DNA from: DASPTT01 sp035623275 | Lineage (GTDB): Bacteria > Actinomycetota > Acidimicrobiia > Acidimicrobiales > UBA8190 | Assembly: GCA_035623275.1 (NCBI GenBank) | Contig: DASPTT010000099.1 | Span: 1 to 25,761 of the forward strand | DNA: 25,761 bases | Reading direction: 5' to 3' | Shown: one piece after another, positions 8,254 to 15,897 of the stretch | Numbering within the stretch: the stretch's first letter is position 1 | Layout: each line of letters starts with the position of its first letter | Made by a program: the position numbers and the translations under genes | Notes under the pieces: generated by a model | What the model was told of the DNA's origin: nothing | The model's input: only the letters and a program-made list of their open reading frames with translations | Database searches by the model: none

Positions 8254-8652
8254 TCAGGGGGCGGTGTCCAACCGCTCGGCATCGGAGGCCTCGAGCGCGG
8301 CCAGGTAGCGGCGCCACGCCTCGAGCCTCTCGTCCGGCTCACCGCCGAGGGCCGCCGCGTCGGCCATGTCCGGATCGTCTCCACCGGCTGCCCCGCGCTG
8401 GCGACGGTCGCGTCCGTTGAGCAGGCTCCACCACATGTAGAGACCGAAACCCGCGAGCACAGGCCATTCGAAGACGTAGGCCCAGCTCAACGTGTTGCCG
8501 CCGGTGGCCCGAACGACCTCGACGGCGAAGGCGACGATGCAGACGGCCAGGCCGGCGGCCAGGGTCAGGTGCAGCTTGATCGCGGCCGCGCCGGTGAGCC
8601 TCGCCGGCACCGCGTCGCGAGTGGTCGGCGCATCGGACCCCGGACCGGGCAC
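8254..8652 (-). CDS. Small two-span membrane protein, unknown function
   Basis: This is a 132-residue protein with two hydrophobic segments (about 24-47 and 53-75) and a charged C-terminal tail rich in Asp, Glu, Ala and Arg that is probably cytoplasmic and partly helical. No family was recognised. The GTG start has no Shine-Dalgarno sequence but has TAGGCT exactly seven bases upstream, so leaderless translation is likely. It sits inside the oxidase assembly cluster, tail to tail with ctaG and divergent from the cupredoxin-oxidase operon. A role in respiration is plausible by position only. Confidence 0.75.
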   Translation of the reverse strand: MPGPGSDAPTTRDAVPARLTGAAAIKLHLTLAAGLAVCIVAFAVEVVRATGGNTLSWAYVFEWPVLAGFGLYMWWSLLNGRDRRQRGAAGGDDPDMADAAALGGEPDERLEAWRRYLAALEASDAERLDTAP

Positions 8653-8659
8653 GATGCCC

Positions 8660-8665
8660 AGCCTA
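8660..8665 (-). promoter_or_regulatory. Candidate leaderless -10 box of the small membrane protein
   Basis: TAGGCT on the minus strand lies exactly seven bases before GTG 8652. The box and spacing are identical to those in front of dnaX (22432-22437). No matching -35 was seen. Confidence 0.5.
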
Positions 8666-8789
8666 CCGAGTTCCCGTTCGTGCGCCCCGAAGGGATCTTC
8701 CGTCGGTCACGCTCGCTGGCGTCGGGCATCCCACGCGCGCGGCCGCCCACGCTCCGGGCTCGCCGGGAGTGCGCGGCGGGATTCTCATC

Positions 8790-8806
8790 ATTCCCAAGGT
8801 GGGAAT
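8790..8806. promoter_or_regulatory. Perfect palindrome ATTCCCA-N3-TGGGAAT
   Basis: A 7-bp inverted repeat with a three-base centre lies in the 267-base gap between the divergent small membrane gene and the cupredoxin-oxidase operon, 113 bases upstream of ATG 8920. It is A+T-rich compared with its surroundings and has the form of a dimeric repressor or activator site. A weak TACGTT -10-like box lies nearer the gene. The regulator is unknown and no regulator gene is in the window. Confidence 0.45.
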
Positions 8807-8919
8807 GCGTGCACGTGCCTCATCACGGCGGCGGCTCGAGCTCGGGCGGGATCTCGATATTCGTCGCCCAACCTTGCTACGTTCGGCATGCCGGGCAGCA
8901 CCGAGGAGGGACGGTCGCC

Positions 8920-9654
8920 ATGGCGGATGTGATGGAGCGTACGGAACAGCAGCCCGAGCTCGATCCCGGCAAGCCCCCGCGCGCGTCGGGCCTCATCCTG
9001 ACGTTGGTCGCCGGCCTCGTCGTCGTGGTGGTGCTCGGGATCCTCTTCTGGTGGCAAGGCTACAAGTCGCCTTCGGGCACCGAGGTGGCCCAGCCGATCG
9101 GCACGGCCACCGTCAACGGCGTGACGATGCCCCACGTCGCGCTGAGCTTCCAGACCTACCCGGACGCGAGCGGGTCGGTGAACGGAGTGCCGATCCACCC
9201 CGGGGGCAACCCCAGCTGGCCCGCATACGGCATGACGAACGAATTCCAGGTGCCTGCCCACGCACTGGTGACCGTCACGGTCCAGCAGTACGACTCCGGC
9301 GGATCGCTCAACAACCCCTGGTTCGCCACCGTGCGCGGGACGGTCGGCGGCGTGATGACCGTCGACGGCAACGTCGTCAGCTCCGTCGACCCCGACCACG
9401 TCGGCCACACCTTCACCGTCCGGGGGACACCGGGCACGGACCCCGCGTTCTTCCTGTCCGTGCCGCTGCCGGCGGTGGCGGGGACCAACCAGTCCGACAA
9501 CGGACCGCACCACACGATCGTCTTCAGCTTCGTGTCGGGTGACGCCGGCGTCTACGCATGGAACTGCGAGTACCCCTGCGGGACGATGGTGGCCGGGTTC
9601 GGCGGGACGATGGGGGCATACGGCTACATGTCGGGGTTCATCCATGTCGTCTGA
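8920..9654 (+). CDS. Membrane-anchored cupredoxin-like protein with a CxxxC copper-site motif
   Basis: This is a 244-residue protein with one N-terminal anchor (about 24-46) and an external beta-sandwich. ATG 8920 follows GGAGGG by nine bases. Cupredoxin-like features are the strand TNEFQVPAHALVTVTV (106-121), H163 in DHVGHTF, H197-H198 in GPHHTIVFSF, and a C-terminal WNCEYPCGTM with C216 and C220. The two cysteines are spaced like a CuA centre (CxxxC), but the CuA His and Met expected four and seven residues after the second Cys are Val and Phe; M223 and M231 are nearby alternatives. It is therefore either a modified CuA-like or a type-1 copper electron carrier. Its end overlaps coxB by 11 bases, so it is co-made with the oxidase and may be its electron donor or an extra subunit. 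Sulfocyanin-like proteins are the nearest comparison I can offer. Confidence 0.82.
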   Translation: MADVMERTEQQPELDPGKPPRASGLILTLVAGLVVVVVLGILFWWQGYKSPSGTEVAQPIGTATVNGVTMPHVALSFQTYPDASGSVNGVPIHPGGNPSWPAYGMTNEFQVPAHALVTVTVQQYDSGGSLNNPWFATVRGTVGGVMTVDGNVVSSVDPDHVGHTFTVRGTPGTDPAFFLSVPLPAVAGTNQSDNGPHHTIVFSFVSGDAGVYAWNCEYPCGTMVAGFGGTMGAYGYMSGFIHVV

Positions 9655-10456
9655 CGTGATCGACGAGGTCCCGCCCGCAGCCCCCGCCGAGCCGAAACCG
9701 TTCTTCTCGCGCTCTTCCGGGAAGATCCTCGTCATCTGGTTGGTCATGACGGCGATCGGCGTGGTGATCAGCCTCGTCGCACCGCACCATCTCATGCCCT
9801 CGATGATCTCGGAGCAGGGAAACACCGCGATCAAGACCGTGGTCCTCTTTTCGGTCCTTGCTGCCCCGGTGGCGGCGCTCGTCTACGCCATCGCCACCTA
9901 CAGCCTGCTCGCCTGGCGCCGGGGCTCGCAGGAGACACCCCCCGAGGACGGGCCGCCGCTGCGGGGCAACACGCCGCTCACGATCGTCTGGTTGATCGTG
10001 ACGTCGTTCCTCTGCATCGTCCTGCTGGTGTGGGGCCTGGCCGAGCTGTCGGCCGAGGCCGCCTCCCACCCCGGCGCCCTCCAGGTCGACGTCACCGGCC
10101 AGCAGTGGGTGTGGACCTACTCGTACCCGGGAACCGGCGTGGAGTCGCGCACCCTCGTCCTTCCCCTCGGCCGCCCCGTCCAGTTCAACGTCACCTCCGA
10201 GGACGTGACCCACGGCTTCTGGTCGATGGCCCTCGGTGTCCAGGTGGACGCCAACCCGAACGTCGTGACCACCCTGCAGGCGACACCCAACAAGCTCGGG
10301 AACTTCACGATCCGGTGCAGCCAGGTCTGCGGCATCTACCACGCCTTCATGTACTCGCCGGGCGAGGTGGTGACCACCGCGCAGTTCGCGGCGTGGCTCC
10401 GATCCCAGGGCGCGTCGGCGACAGCGGCGGTTCGGGTCGCACGAGCGGGCTCGTAG
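9644..10456 (+). CDS. coxB: Heme-copper oxidase subunit II (CuA)
   Basis: Subunit II accepts electrons through the binuclear CuA centre and passes them to heme in subunit I. The 270-residue chain has two main spans (about 63-90 and 113-131) and an external cupredoxin domain with the aromatic patch GQQWVWTYSYP (152-162). All CuA ligands are present: H190 in DVTHGFW, then C225, C229, H233 and M236 in CSQVCGIYHAFM. The usual CSE is CSQ (Q227), as I recall also for Thermus ba3 oxidase. In the second span the motif NTPLT (109-113) has Thr where A-type enzymes have the K-channel entrance glutamate (NSPLE/NTPLE). ATG 9644 overlaps the end of the cupredoxin gene by 11 bases. A further hydrophobic segment at about 28-45 may be an uncleaved signal or a third span. 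Confidence 0.95.
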   Translation: MSSDVIDEVPPAAPAEPKPFFSRSSGKILVIWLVMTAIGVVISLVAPHHLMPSMISEQGNTAIKTVVLFSVLAAPVAALVYAIATYSLLAWRRGSQETPPEDGPPLRGNTPLTIVWLIVTSFLCIVLLVWGLAELSAEAASHPGALQVDVTGQQWVWTYSYPGTGVESRTLVLPLGRPVQFNVTSEDVTHGFWSMALGVQVDANPNVVTTLQATPNKLGNFTIRCSQVCGIYHAFMYSPGEVVTTAQFAAWLRSQGASATAAVRVARAGS

Positions 10457-10528
10457 GCGAGCGCAGCCGGAGGGTCGGATGCGAGACAGGGACACAACCA
10501 GGAGACGGCTCGGCGAAAGGGTGAGGAC

Positions 10529-12487
10529 GTGAGCACAGCGGTGACACCCCACCTCCTCGAGGACACACCCCTCCCGCCGAGCGCCGGTGGCATCTACCGG
10601 CGGCAGAACCTCCTCACCGCCCTGGTCACGGGCGTGGGCCTCGCCTTCGTCGGCTGGCTCGTGTCCCACGCGGTGCTCCAGGGATCGCACTGGGGCACGG
10701 ACATGGTCGTGACCGTGACCATGGCCTGCTGGGTGGTCGGCTTCAACCTCGGCATCGGCACGTTCAACGCGCCGATCCGGTGGCTGGCCGGGCACGACCA
10801 GAGCGACGCGGACCTGCTCTACGCGGCCGGGGTCGGGCAGGGTGCGAGGCGGTACTGGAAGTTCTGCACGGACCACAAGGTGGTCGGGACCCAGTACCTC
10901 GTGCTCGTGTTGATCCTGTTCTTCGCCGGCGGCGGCATCGCCATGATGATCCGCACGCAGCTGATCACGCCGCACTCCAGCTTCATGTCGCCGCAGACCT
11001 ACAACACGCTGGTCACCGTGCACGGCACGGCCATGATCGTCGCCACCATCATCATGGTGACGGGCCCGTTCACCAACTTCATCATGCCGATCATGATCGG
11101 GGCCAAGGACATGGCCTTCCCCCGGCTCAATGCGGCGAGCTTCTGGGTCGTGGTGTCCGCGGTGCCGTGCCTGCTCGCCGTGTTCTTCCTGGGCGGGGTC
11201 AACGCCGGCTGGACCACCTACGCGCCGCTGTCCAACCAGGATCCCGTTGCGATGGACACCTTCGCCCTGACCATCCTGACGTTCGTCACCTCGGTGACGC
11301 TCGCCGGGGTGAACATCATCGTCACCATGGTCACGATGCGGGTGAAGGGGATGACACCGGGGCGGCTGCCCATCTTCGCCTGGGGCTCGGTGATCGGCAG
11401 CGCCCTCGGCCTCTACGCCATGCCGGCCTTCTTCCTCGCCATGGTGTACATGATCGTCGACCGGACGACCGGGAGCTCGTTCTATGTCGCCGCTCAGGGC
11501 GGCACCGGGTGGCTCTACGAGAACGTGTTCTGGATCATGGGCCATCCCGAGGTGTATGTGATCCTGATACCACCGGTGGCGGCCATGCTCGAAGTGGCGA
11601 GCACCTTCGCTCGAAAACCGCTGTTCGGCTACTTCGTCGTCCTCGGAGCGTTCGTGGCCATCGTCGGGCTGTCGATCATGGTCTGGGCCCACCACATGTT
11701 CACGACCGGGTTCGCACCTGACCTCAATGGGCCGTTCATGCTCACGACCGAGCTCATTTCGATCCCGACCGGGCTGTTGTTCCTCTGCATCGTCGGGACG
11801 CTGTGGAAGGGCAGCATCTGGACCCGATTGCCCATGTACTTCGTCTATCTGTTCCTGTGGAACTTCATCATCGGAGGGGTCACGGGGATCTACCTTTCCG
11901 ACGTCCCCGCCGACGAGGCGTTCCACAACGGCATGTTCGTCACCGCCCACTTCCACTACACGCTGCTGGGAGGAGCGATGATCGCGGCCGTCGCCGCGCT
12001 CTGTTACTGGTTCCCCAAGGTGACGGGCCGGATGCTCAACGAGCGGATAGGCAAGACGGCGTTCTGGATCATCGCCGTCAGCTTCCAGGTCACCTACCTG
12101 GGGATGTTCTGGGAAGGGCTCCAGGGGATGCCCCGCCGCGTCGCGTACTACGACCCGATCTTCGAGCACGCCAACCAGATGGCGACGGTAGGCGCGTACT
12201 TCCTGATGCTCGGGTTCCTCGTGCTGCTCTACGACATCATCCATTCGTGGCGCAACGGCGCGCAGGCACCGGCCAATCCGTGGCGGGCCAAGAGCCTCGA
12301 GTGGAAGGTGCCCACACCGGTCCCGCTCGAGAACTTCCTGGTCGAACCAGTCGTGACCGCCGATCCCTACGGCTACGGCGAACCGTCGCAACCATCGCAA
12401 CCGGCGCCGGCGCCGGCGCCCGCGCCGGCACTGGCCTCGGCCGGGACGGACGAAGGTCCGGCGCCGGGTGGAGGTGAGGTGCGATGA
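10529..12487 (+). CDS. coxA: Heme-copper oxidase subunit I, A-type without K-channel lysine
   Basis: This is the catalytic subunit reducing O2 to water and pumping protons. It has 652 residues and starts at GTG after AGGGTGAGG. Metal ligands are complete: H165 (TVHGT) and H476 for the low-spin heme, H474 for the high-spin heme, and H339, H388 and H389 for CuB. Y343 in GHPEVY is the cross-linking tyrosine. D-channel residues N183, D194, N201 and E341 are all present, as in A1-type enzymes. The K-channel is not: IPTGIK reads IPTGLL (L417 in place of Lys), and the helix VI Ser is L354, followed by an unusual E355. The Mg-site His-Asp is H466-N467. The propionate-binding GMPRR (533-537) is conserved. 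An N-terminal extension adds two spans, and the C-terminus carries a Pro-Ala repeat tail (625-634). The next gene overlaps by four bases. Confidence 0.96.
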   Translation: MSTAVTPHLLEDTPLPPSAGGIYRRQNLLTALVTGVGLAFVGWLVSHAVLQGSHWGTDMVVTVTMACWVVGFNLGIGTFNAPIRWLAGHDQSDADLLYAAGVGQGARRYWKFCTDHKVVGTQYLVLVLILFFAGGGIAMMIRTQLITPHSSFMSPQTYNTLVTVHGTAMIVATIIMVTGPFTNFIMPIMIGAKDMAFPRLNAASFWVVVSAVPCLLAVFFLGGVNAGWTTYAPLSNQDPVAMDTFALTILTFVTSVTLAGVNIIVTMVTMRVKGMTPGRLPIFAWGSVIGSALGLYAMPAFFLAMVYMIVDRTTGSSFYVAAQGGTGWLYENVFWIMGHPEVYVILIPPVAAMLEVASTFARKPLFGYFVVLGAFVAIVGLSIMVWAHHMFTTGFAPDLNGPFMLTTELISIPTGLLFLCIVGTLWKGSIWTRLPMYFVYLFLWNFIIGGVTGIYLSDVPADEAFHNGMFVTAHFHYTLLGGAMIAAVAALCYWFPKVTGRMLNERIGKTAFWIIAVSFQVTYLGMFWEGLQGMPRRVAYYDPIFEHANQMATVGAYFLMLGFLVLLYDIIHSWRNGAQAPANPWRAKSLEWKVPTPVPLENFLVEPVVTADPYGYGEPSQPSQPAPAPAPAPALASAGTDEGPAPGGGEVR

Positions 12488-13182
12488 CCGTGACCACCAC
12501 GGCACCGGGGGACGGCCACGAGGGCGATGCGGGCGTCGCGACCGAGGTCCATGCCCACCATGACACGCCTGCGCACCGGGACACCAAGGAGCGCCTGGCG
12601 TTGTGGCTGTTCATCGGAGGCGACGCCGTCATCCTGGCTCTCGAGGTCTTCACCTGGTTCTACACGCGGTCGCTCAACACCAACGGCATGTGGCGGGGGG
12701 CCGCCTGCACGGTGTCGAGCCCGTGCACCGACGGCCTCGGGAACCCGCTCACCCACCAAGTGCCCAAGGCCAGCCCGTGGTATGCGATCGTGATCGCGGC
12801 CCTGGCCGTGGTGGCCGCCCTGCTGTACTGGGCAGTCGAGCGCAACGCCCGCAACCGGGTGGGACGGGGCGCGATCAGCGGGACGGCTGGCCTGGCCCTG
12901 CTCGCGCTCCTGGGCGCGATCGCGCTGCAGTGCTACCAGTTCGGCGCGCTCCCCTTCACCACGATCGTGGGCACCTACGCCTCGACGTTCATCTTCTTCA
13001 TGGGATCGACCCTGGCTCACCTGGCGATCCTCGCCTTCATCGGGCTCGGGGTCTGGAACCGAGCCCGACTGGGCCACTACGACGACGGCCAGTGGTACCG
13101 GACGAGGCTGGTGCGGATGTTCGCCGTGTGGATCGCCATCAGCATCTGCGTCCTGGCCATCGTGTCGACGGGCTTCGCTTGA
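12484..13182 (+). CDS. coxC: Heme-copper oxidase subunit III
   Basis: This is a 232-residue membrane protein in which five spans can be placed (about 37-61, 99-117, 133-152, 165-190, 209-230). LALWLFIGGDAVILALEVFTWF corresponds to the start of COX3 (WLFLASE-like), and FIFFMGSTLAHLAILAFIGLGVWNRARLGHY to its late helix and the following polar N-R-G-Y stretch. The family glutamate of the first motif is Asp47 here, with Glu54 further along. The N-terminus is His-rich (HEGD...EVHAHHDTPAHRD), perhaps a soft metal site. A loop near 72-95 has two cysteines (C75, C81). Its ATG overlaps the coxA stop (ATGA). Subunit III stabilises the active site and D-channel proton uptake in A-type enzymes. No subunit IV gene follows; a hairpin ends the operon. 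Confidence 0.88.
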   Translation: MTVTTTAPGDGHEGDAGVATEVHAHHDTPAHRDTKERLALWLFIGGDAVILALEVFTWFYTRSLNTNGMWRGAACTVSSPCTDGLGNPLTHQVPKASPWYAIVIAALAVVAALLYWAVERNARNRVGRGAISGTAGLALLALLGAIALQCYQFGALPFTTIVGTYASTFIFFMGSTLAHLAILAFIGLGVWNRARLGHYDDGQWYRTRLVRMFAVWIAISICVLAIVSTGFA

Positions 13183-13206
13183 TCGCCACCGGCTGAATCC
13201 CGGTCC

Positions 13207-13245
13207 CTGGCAGTGCAGGCACCGCTGCGGTGCCTGGAGCGCCAG
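13207..13245 (+). terminator. Hairpin ending the oxidase operon
   Basis: The inner stem is a perfect 9-bp repeat, CAGGCACCG (13216-13224) with CGGTGCCTG (13228-13236) around CTG. An outer pair CTGGC (13207-13211) with GCCAG (13241-13245) extends it. It begins 25 bases after the subunit III stop and is followed by TCCTTTG. Termination is the simplest reading. Confidence 0.7.
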
Positions 13246-13324
13246 TCCTTTGGGAGCGACCAGCGAGAGGTGCCGGCTCCCCCGGGTCGGGATGCGTCCG
13301 CCCCACTGGAAAATCATCCAGTTC

Positions 13325-13353
13325 TTGACTGTAAGAAGTCTAGGTCTTACGAT
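13325..13353 (+). promoter_or_regulatory. Strong sigma-A-like promoter of the amidohydrolase/P450/BVMO operon
   Basis: TTGACT (13325-13330) and TACGAT (13348-13353) are separated by exactly 17 bases, five of six -35 bases and a good -10 matching consensus. The surrounding DNA is clearly less GC-rich than the genes. Transcription should begin near 13360, giving a leader of about 50-60 bases before the start codon. Confidence 0.8.
13331..13350. promoter_or_regulatory. Operator palindrome filling the promoter spacer
   Basis: GTAAGA-N8-TCTTAC is a 20-bp interrupted palindrome that begins right after the -35 and runs into the -10. A dimeric TetR-, MarR- or GntR-type repressor bound here would block RNA polymerase. 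No regulator gene lies beside it, so the regulator must be encoded outside the window. Confidence 0.65.
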
Positions 13354-13364
13354 CGCCCGCAAAC

Positions 13365-13382
13365 CCTGACATCCGTGTCAGG
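13365..13382. promoter_or_regulatory. Second operator-like palindrome in the leader
   Basis: CCTGACA-TCCG-TGTCAGG is a perfect 7-bp inverted repeat with a four-base centre, starting about 12 bases after the -10 and so just past the likely transcript start. Its half-site differs from that of the spacer palindrome, so a second regulator, or an RNA hairpin, is possible. Confidence 0.55.
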
Positions 13383-13411
13383 AAACGTGCCGGGGGCGCA
13401 GGGAGCGAGTG

Positions 13412-14605
13412 GTGATCGGTATGGCCTACGAGTTGTTTGATGCGGACAACCACTTCTACGAGACGACGGAGTCCTTCACCCGTTACCTGCCGGAGCGCTA
13501 CAAGTCGGCGATCCGGTACGTCGAGCTGGACGGGCGCAAGAAGCTCGTTCTGCGGGGACGGATCAGTGAGTACATCCCGAACTCCACATTCGAGGTGGTG
13601 GCATCGCCGGGTGCGTGGGCGGACTACTTCAAGGGGGTGAATCCGGAGGGCAAGTCGCTGCGCGAGCTGGCCGAGCCGATCCGGTGCCGGGACGAGTTCC
13701 GGGATCCCGCCAAACGCCTTCAGCTGATGGACGCGCAGGGTCTGGACGGCTCCTTGATGTTCCCGACGCTGGCAAGTGTCCTCGAGGAGCACTGCCGCGA
13801 CGACGTCGAACTGATTCACGAGGCCATCCACGCCTTCAACCGCTGGATCCTCGACGAGTGGACGTTCAACTACAAGGACCGCATCTTCCCCGTGCCCGTG
13901 GTGACGCTCCCGATCGTCGACAAGGCAGTCGCCGAGCTCGAGTTCCTGCTCGAGAACGGGGCCAGGACCGTCCTGGTGCGCCCGGCGCCTGTGCCCACGC
14001 CCAGCGGGGCGACGGTCTCGCCGGGGGACCCTCGATTCGACCCCTTCTGGCGTCTGGTGCAGGACGCCGGCATCCCGGTGATGATGCACGCCTCGGACTC
14101 CGGCTACGACCGCTATGTCTCGGACTGGGAGGGGGGAAGGGACGAGTACCTGCCCTTCGTGCACACCGCCTTCCGGGTCATCGTGGGGGAGGACTTCCGC
14201 CCTGCCTACGACACGGCGGCCGCGCTGGTCGCCCACGGTCTGTTCAGCCGGGTTCCTGGCGTGCGGATCGCCTTCATCGAGACCGGCACCGCCTGGGTGC
14301 CGCGGTTGCAGCACCATCTCCACATGGCATATCGGAAGCGGCCCCGTGACTTCGCGGAGGACCCCGTCGAGACCTTCCGCCGCCACTTCTGGCACATGCC
14401 CTTCGCCGAGGAGGACATGCGCGAGGTGGTCGGCTATCTGCCCGCCGACCGCATCGTGTTCGGCTCCGATTACCCCCACCCCGAGGGACTGGCCGAACCT
14501 CGCCAGTTCGTCGGCACGCTCGAGGACGCCGGCGTCGGGCAGGACCTCGTGTCCAGAATCATGGGCGCGAACCTCCGCGACCTGATGACGGCGAAGGCGG
14601 CGTAG
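13412..14605 (+). CDS. Amidohydrolase family protein (amidohydrolase-2 / ACMSD-like), first of a pair
   Basis: This is a 397-residue TIM-barrel metal-dependent hydrolase or decarboxylase of the amidohydrolase-2 type. Metal-site motifs are FDADNHFYE near the N-terminus (D12, H14), H226 in VMMHASDSG, and D353 in FGSDYPHPEG. This family includes ACMSD- and LigW-type decarboxylases as well as C-C and ester/lactone hydrolases, so the reaction cannot be fixed. Start choice: GTG 13412 has GGGAG six bases upstream; GTG 13409 and ATG 13421 (which gives MAYELFDADN, the commonest family beginning) are alternatives. It is the first gene after the palindromic promoter and is separated from the second amidohydrolase by two bases. 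Confidence 0.9.
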   Translation: MIGMAYELFDADNHFYETTESFTRYLPERYKSAIRYVELDGRKKLVLRGRISEYIPNSTFEVVASPGAWADYFKGVNPEGKSLRELAEPIRCRDEFRDPAKRLQLMDAQGLDGSLMFPTLASVLEEHCRDDVELIHEAIHAFNRWILDEWTFNYKDRIFPVPVVTLPIVDKAVAELEFLLENGARTVLVRPAPVPTPSGATVSPGDPRFDPFWRLVQDAGIPVMMHASDSGYDRYVSDWEGGRDEYLPFVHTAFRVIVGEDFRPAYDTAAALVAHGLFSRVPGVRIAFIETGTAWVPRLQHHLHMAYRKRPRDFAEDPVETFRRHFWHMPFAEEDMREVVGYLPADRIVFGSDYPHPEGLAEPRQFVGTLEDAGVGQDLVSRIMGANLRDLMTAKAA

Positions 14606-14607
14606 GT

Positions 14608-15897
14608 GTGATCGTCGACGACCTGATCCTGGTCAGCGTCGATGACCACGTGGTCGAGCCGCCCGGGTTCCTAGAGCCCCACCTGCCCGCCAAGTACCAA
14701 GATGCGGCTCCCAAGGTCGAGCACAGGGCCGACGGGACCGACGTCTGGGTGTACGACGGGCGCCGCCTCCCGAACGTCGGCTTGAACGCGGTGGTCGGCA
14801 GGCCGCGAGAGGAGTACGGCATCGAGCCCACCTCGTTCACCGAGATGCGGGCGGGCTGCTACGACGTCGGCGAACGGGTCAAGGACATGAACGCCAACGG
14901 GGTGCTGGGGTCGCTCAACTTCCCGTCCGTCGCGCAATTCTGTGGCCAGCTCTTCGCCGCCAGCACCGACAAGGCCCAGGCTCTGGCCATGATCCGGGCC
15001 TACAACGACTGGCACCTCGACGCGTGGTGCGGCGCGGCGCCCGATCGCTTCATCCCCTGCGCCCTCCCGGTGCTCTGGGACCCCGAGCTGGCCGGGGCCG
15101 AGGTCCGCCGAAATGCCGCCCGTGGCTGCCGCGCCGTCACGTTCTCGGAGAACCCCGAGCGACTCGGCTATCCCAGTTTCCACAGCGCGCACTGGGACCC
15201 GTTCTGGGCCGCCTGCGAGGACGAGGGTGTCGTCGTGTGCCTGCACATCGGCTCCTCGTCGCAGCTCGTGATCACGGCGGCGGACGCGCCCATCGACGTC
15301 CTCATCACCCTTCAGCCGATGAACATCGTCCAGGCTGCGGCCGATCTGATCTGGTCGCGGGTGCCGCGTCTGTTCCCGGGGATCCGCTTCGCCCTGGTCG
15401 AGGGCGGTACGGGGTGGGTTCCGTATTTCCTGGAGCGCATCGACTACGCCTACGAGCACCACCACCTCTGGACGGGGCAGGACTTCGGCGATCGTCTGCC
15501 CAGTCAGGTGTTCAGGGAGCGGTTCATCACCTGCTTCATCGACGACGTCGTCGGGGTCACGCTCCGCCGGGACGTGGGTCTGGAGAACATGACATGGGAA
15601 TGCGACTATCCGCATTCCGATTGCAACTGGCCGGATTCGCCGGAACGCCTGGCCAAGTCCCTGGCCGGCGTCCCCGACGGCGAGGTCGACATGATCACCC
15701 ACGCAAACGCCATGCGCCTGTTCCACTACGACCCGATCTCGCGTCGGGGCCGAGACCGCTGCACGGTAGGGGCGCTGCGGGCCGAGGCCGCAGCTGCAGG
15801 AGTGGACACCGCCGTCCGCGCTCGAGGCAAGCGCCGGGACGAGCGGGGTGCGACCGGCACGGACCTGCTCGGTCGTCCGAGGGGCGAGGGGAGATGA
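14608..15897 (+). CDS. Amidohydrolase family protein, second of a pair
   Basis: This is a 429-residue second member of the amidohydrolase-2 family, only distantly like its neighbour. It has the N-terminal metal motif SVDDHVVEP (D13 and H14 in the D-x-H position), VVCLHIGSSS in the barrel and ECDYPHSDCNWP near the end. The last 50 or so residues are Arg/Gly/Ala-rich and outside the conserved barrel. The GTG start is two bases after the preceding stop and the stop overlaps the P450 start (ATGA), so coupled translation is likely. Two unlike amidohydrolases beside two oxygenases suggest successive hydrolysis or decarboxylation steps on one substrate. The substrate is unknown. Confidence 0.9.
   Translation: MIVDDLILVSVDDHVVEPPGFLEPHLPAKYQDAAPKVEHRADGTDVWVYDGRRLPNVGLNAVVGRPREEYGIEPTSFTEMRAGCYDVGERVKDMNANGVLGSLNFPSVAQFCGQLFAASTDKAQALAMIRAYNDWHLDAWCGAAPDRFIPCALPVLWDPELAGAEVRRNAARGCRAVTFSENPERLGYPSFHSAHWDPFWAACEDEGVVVCLHIGSSSQLVITAADAPIDVLITLQPMNIVQAAADLIWSRVPRLFPGIRFALVEGGTGWVPYFLERIDYAYEHHHLWTGQDFGDRLPSQVFRERFITCFIDDVVGVTLRRDVGLENMTWECDYPHSDCNWPDSPERLAKSLAGVPDGEVDMITHANAMRLFHYDPISRRGRDRCTVGALRAEAAAAGVDTAVRARGKRRDERGATGTDLLGRPRGEGR

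Noticed and set aside
12400..12430. GCCGGC-type repeat near the end of coxA as a possible regulatory element
   Set aside because: It simply encodes the Pro-Ala tail of subunit I in frame; no pairing or spacing suggests more.
9638..12505. A 955-codon open frame on the minus strand opposite the oxidase genes
   Set aside because: It mirrors the codon pattern of real genes on the other strand; its translation is His/Asp/Arg/Gly-rich with no motif or plausible start context.
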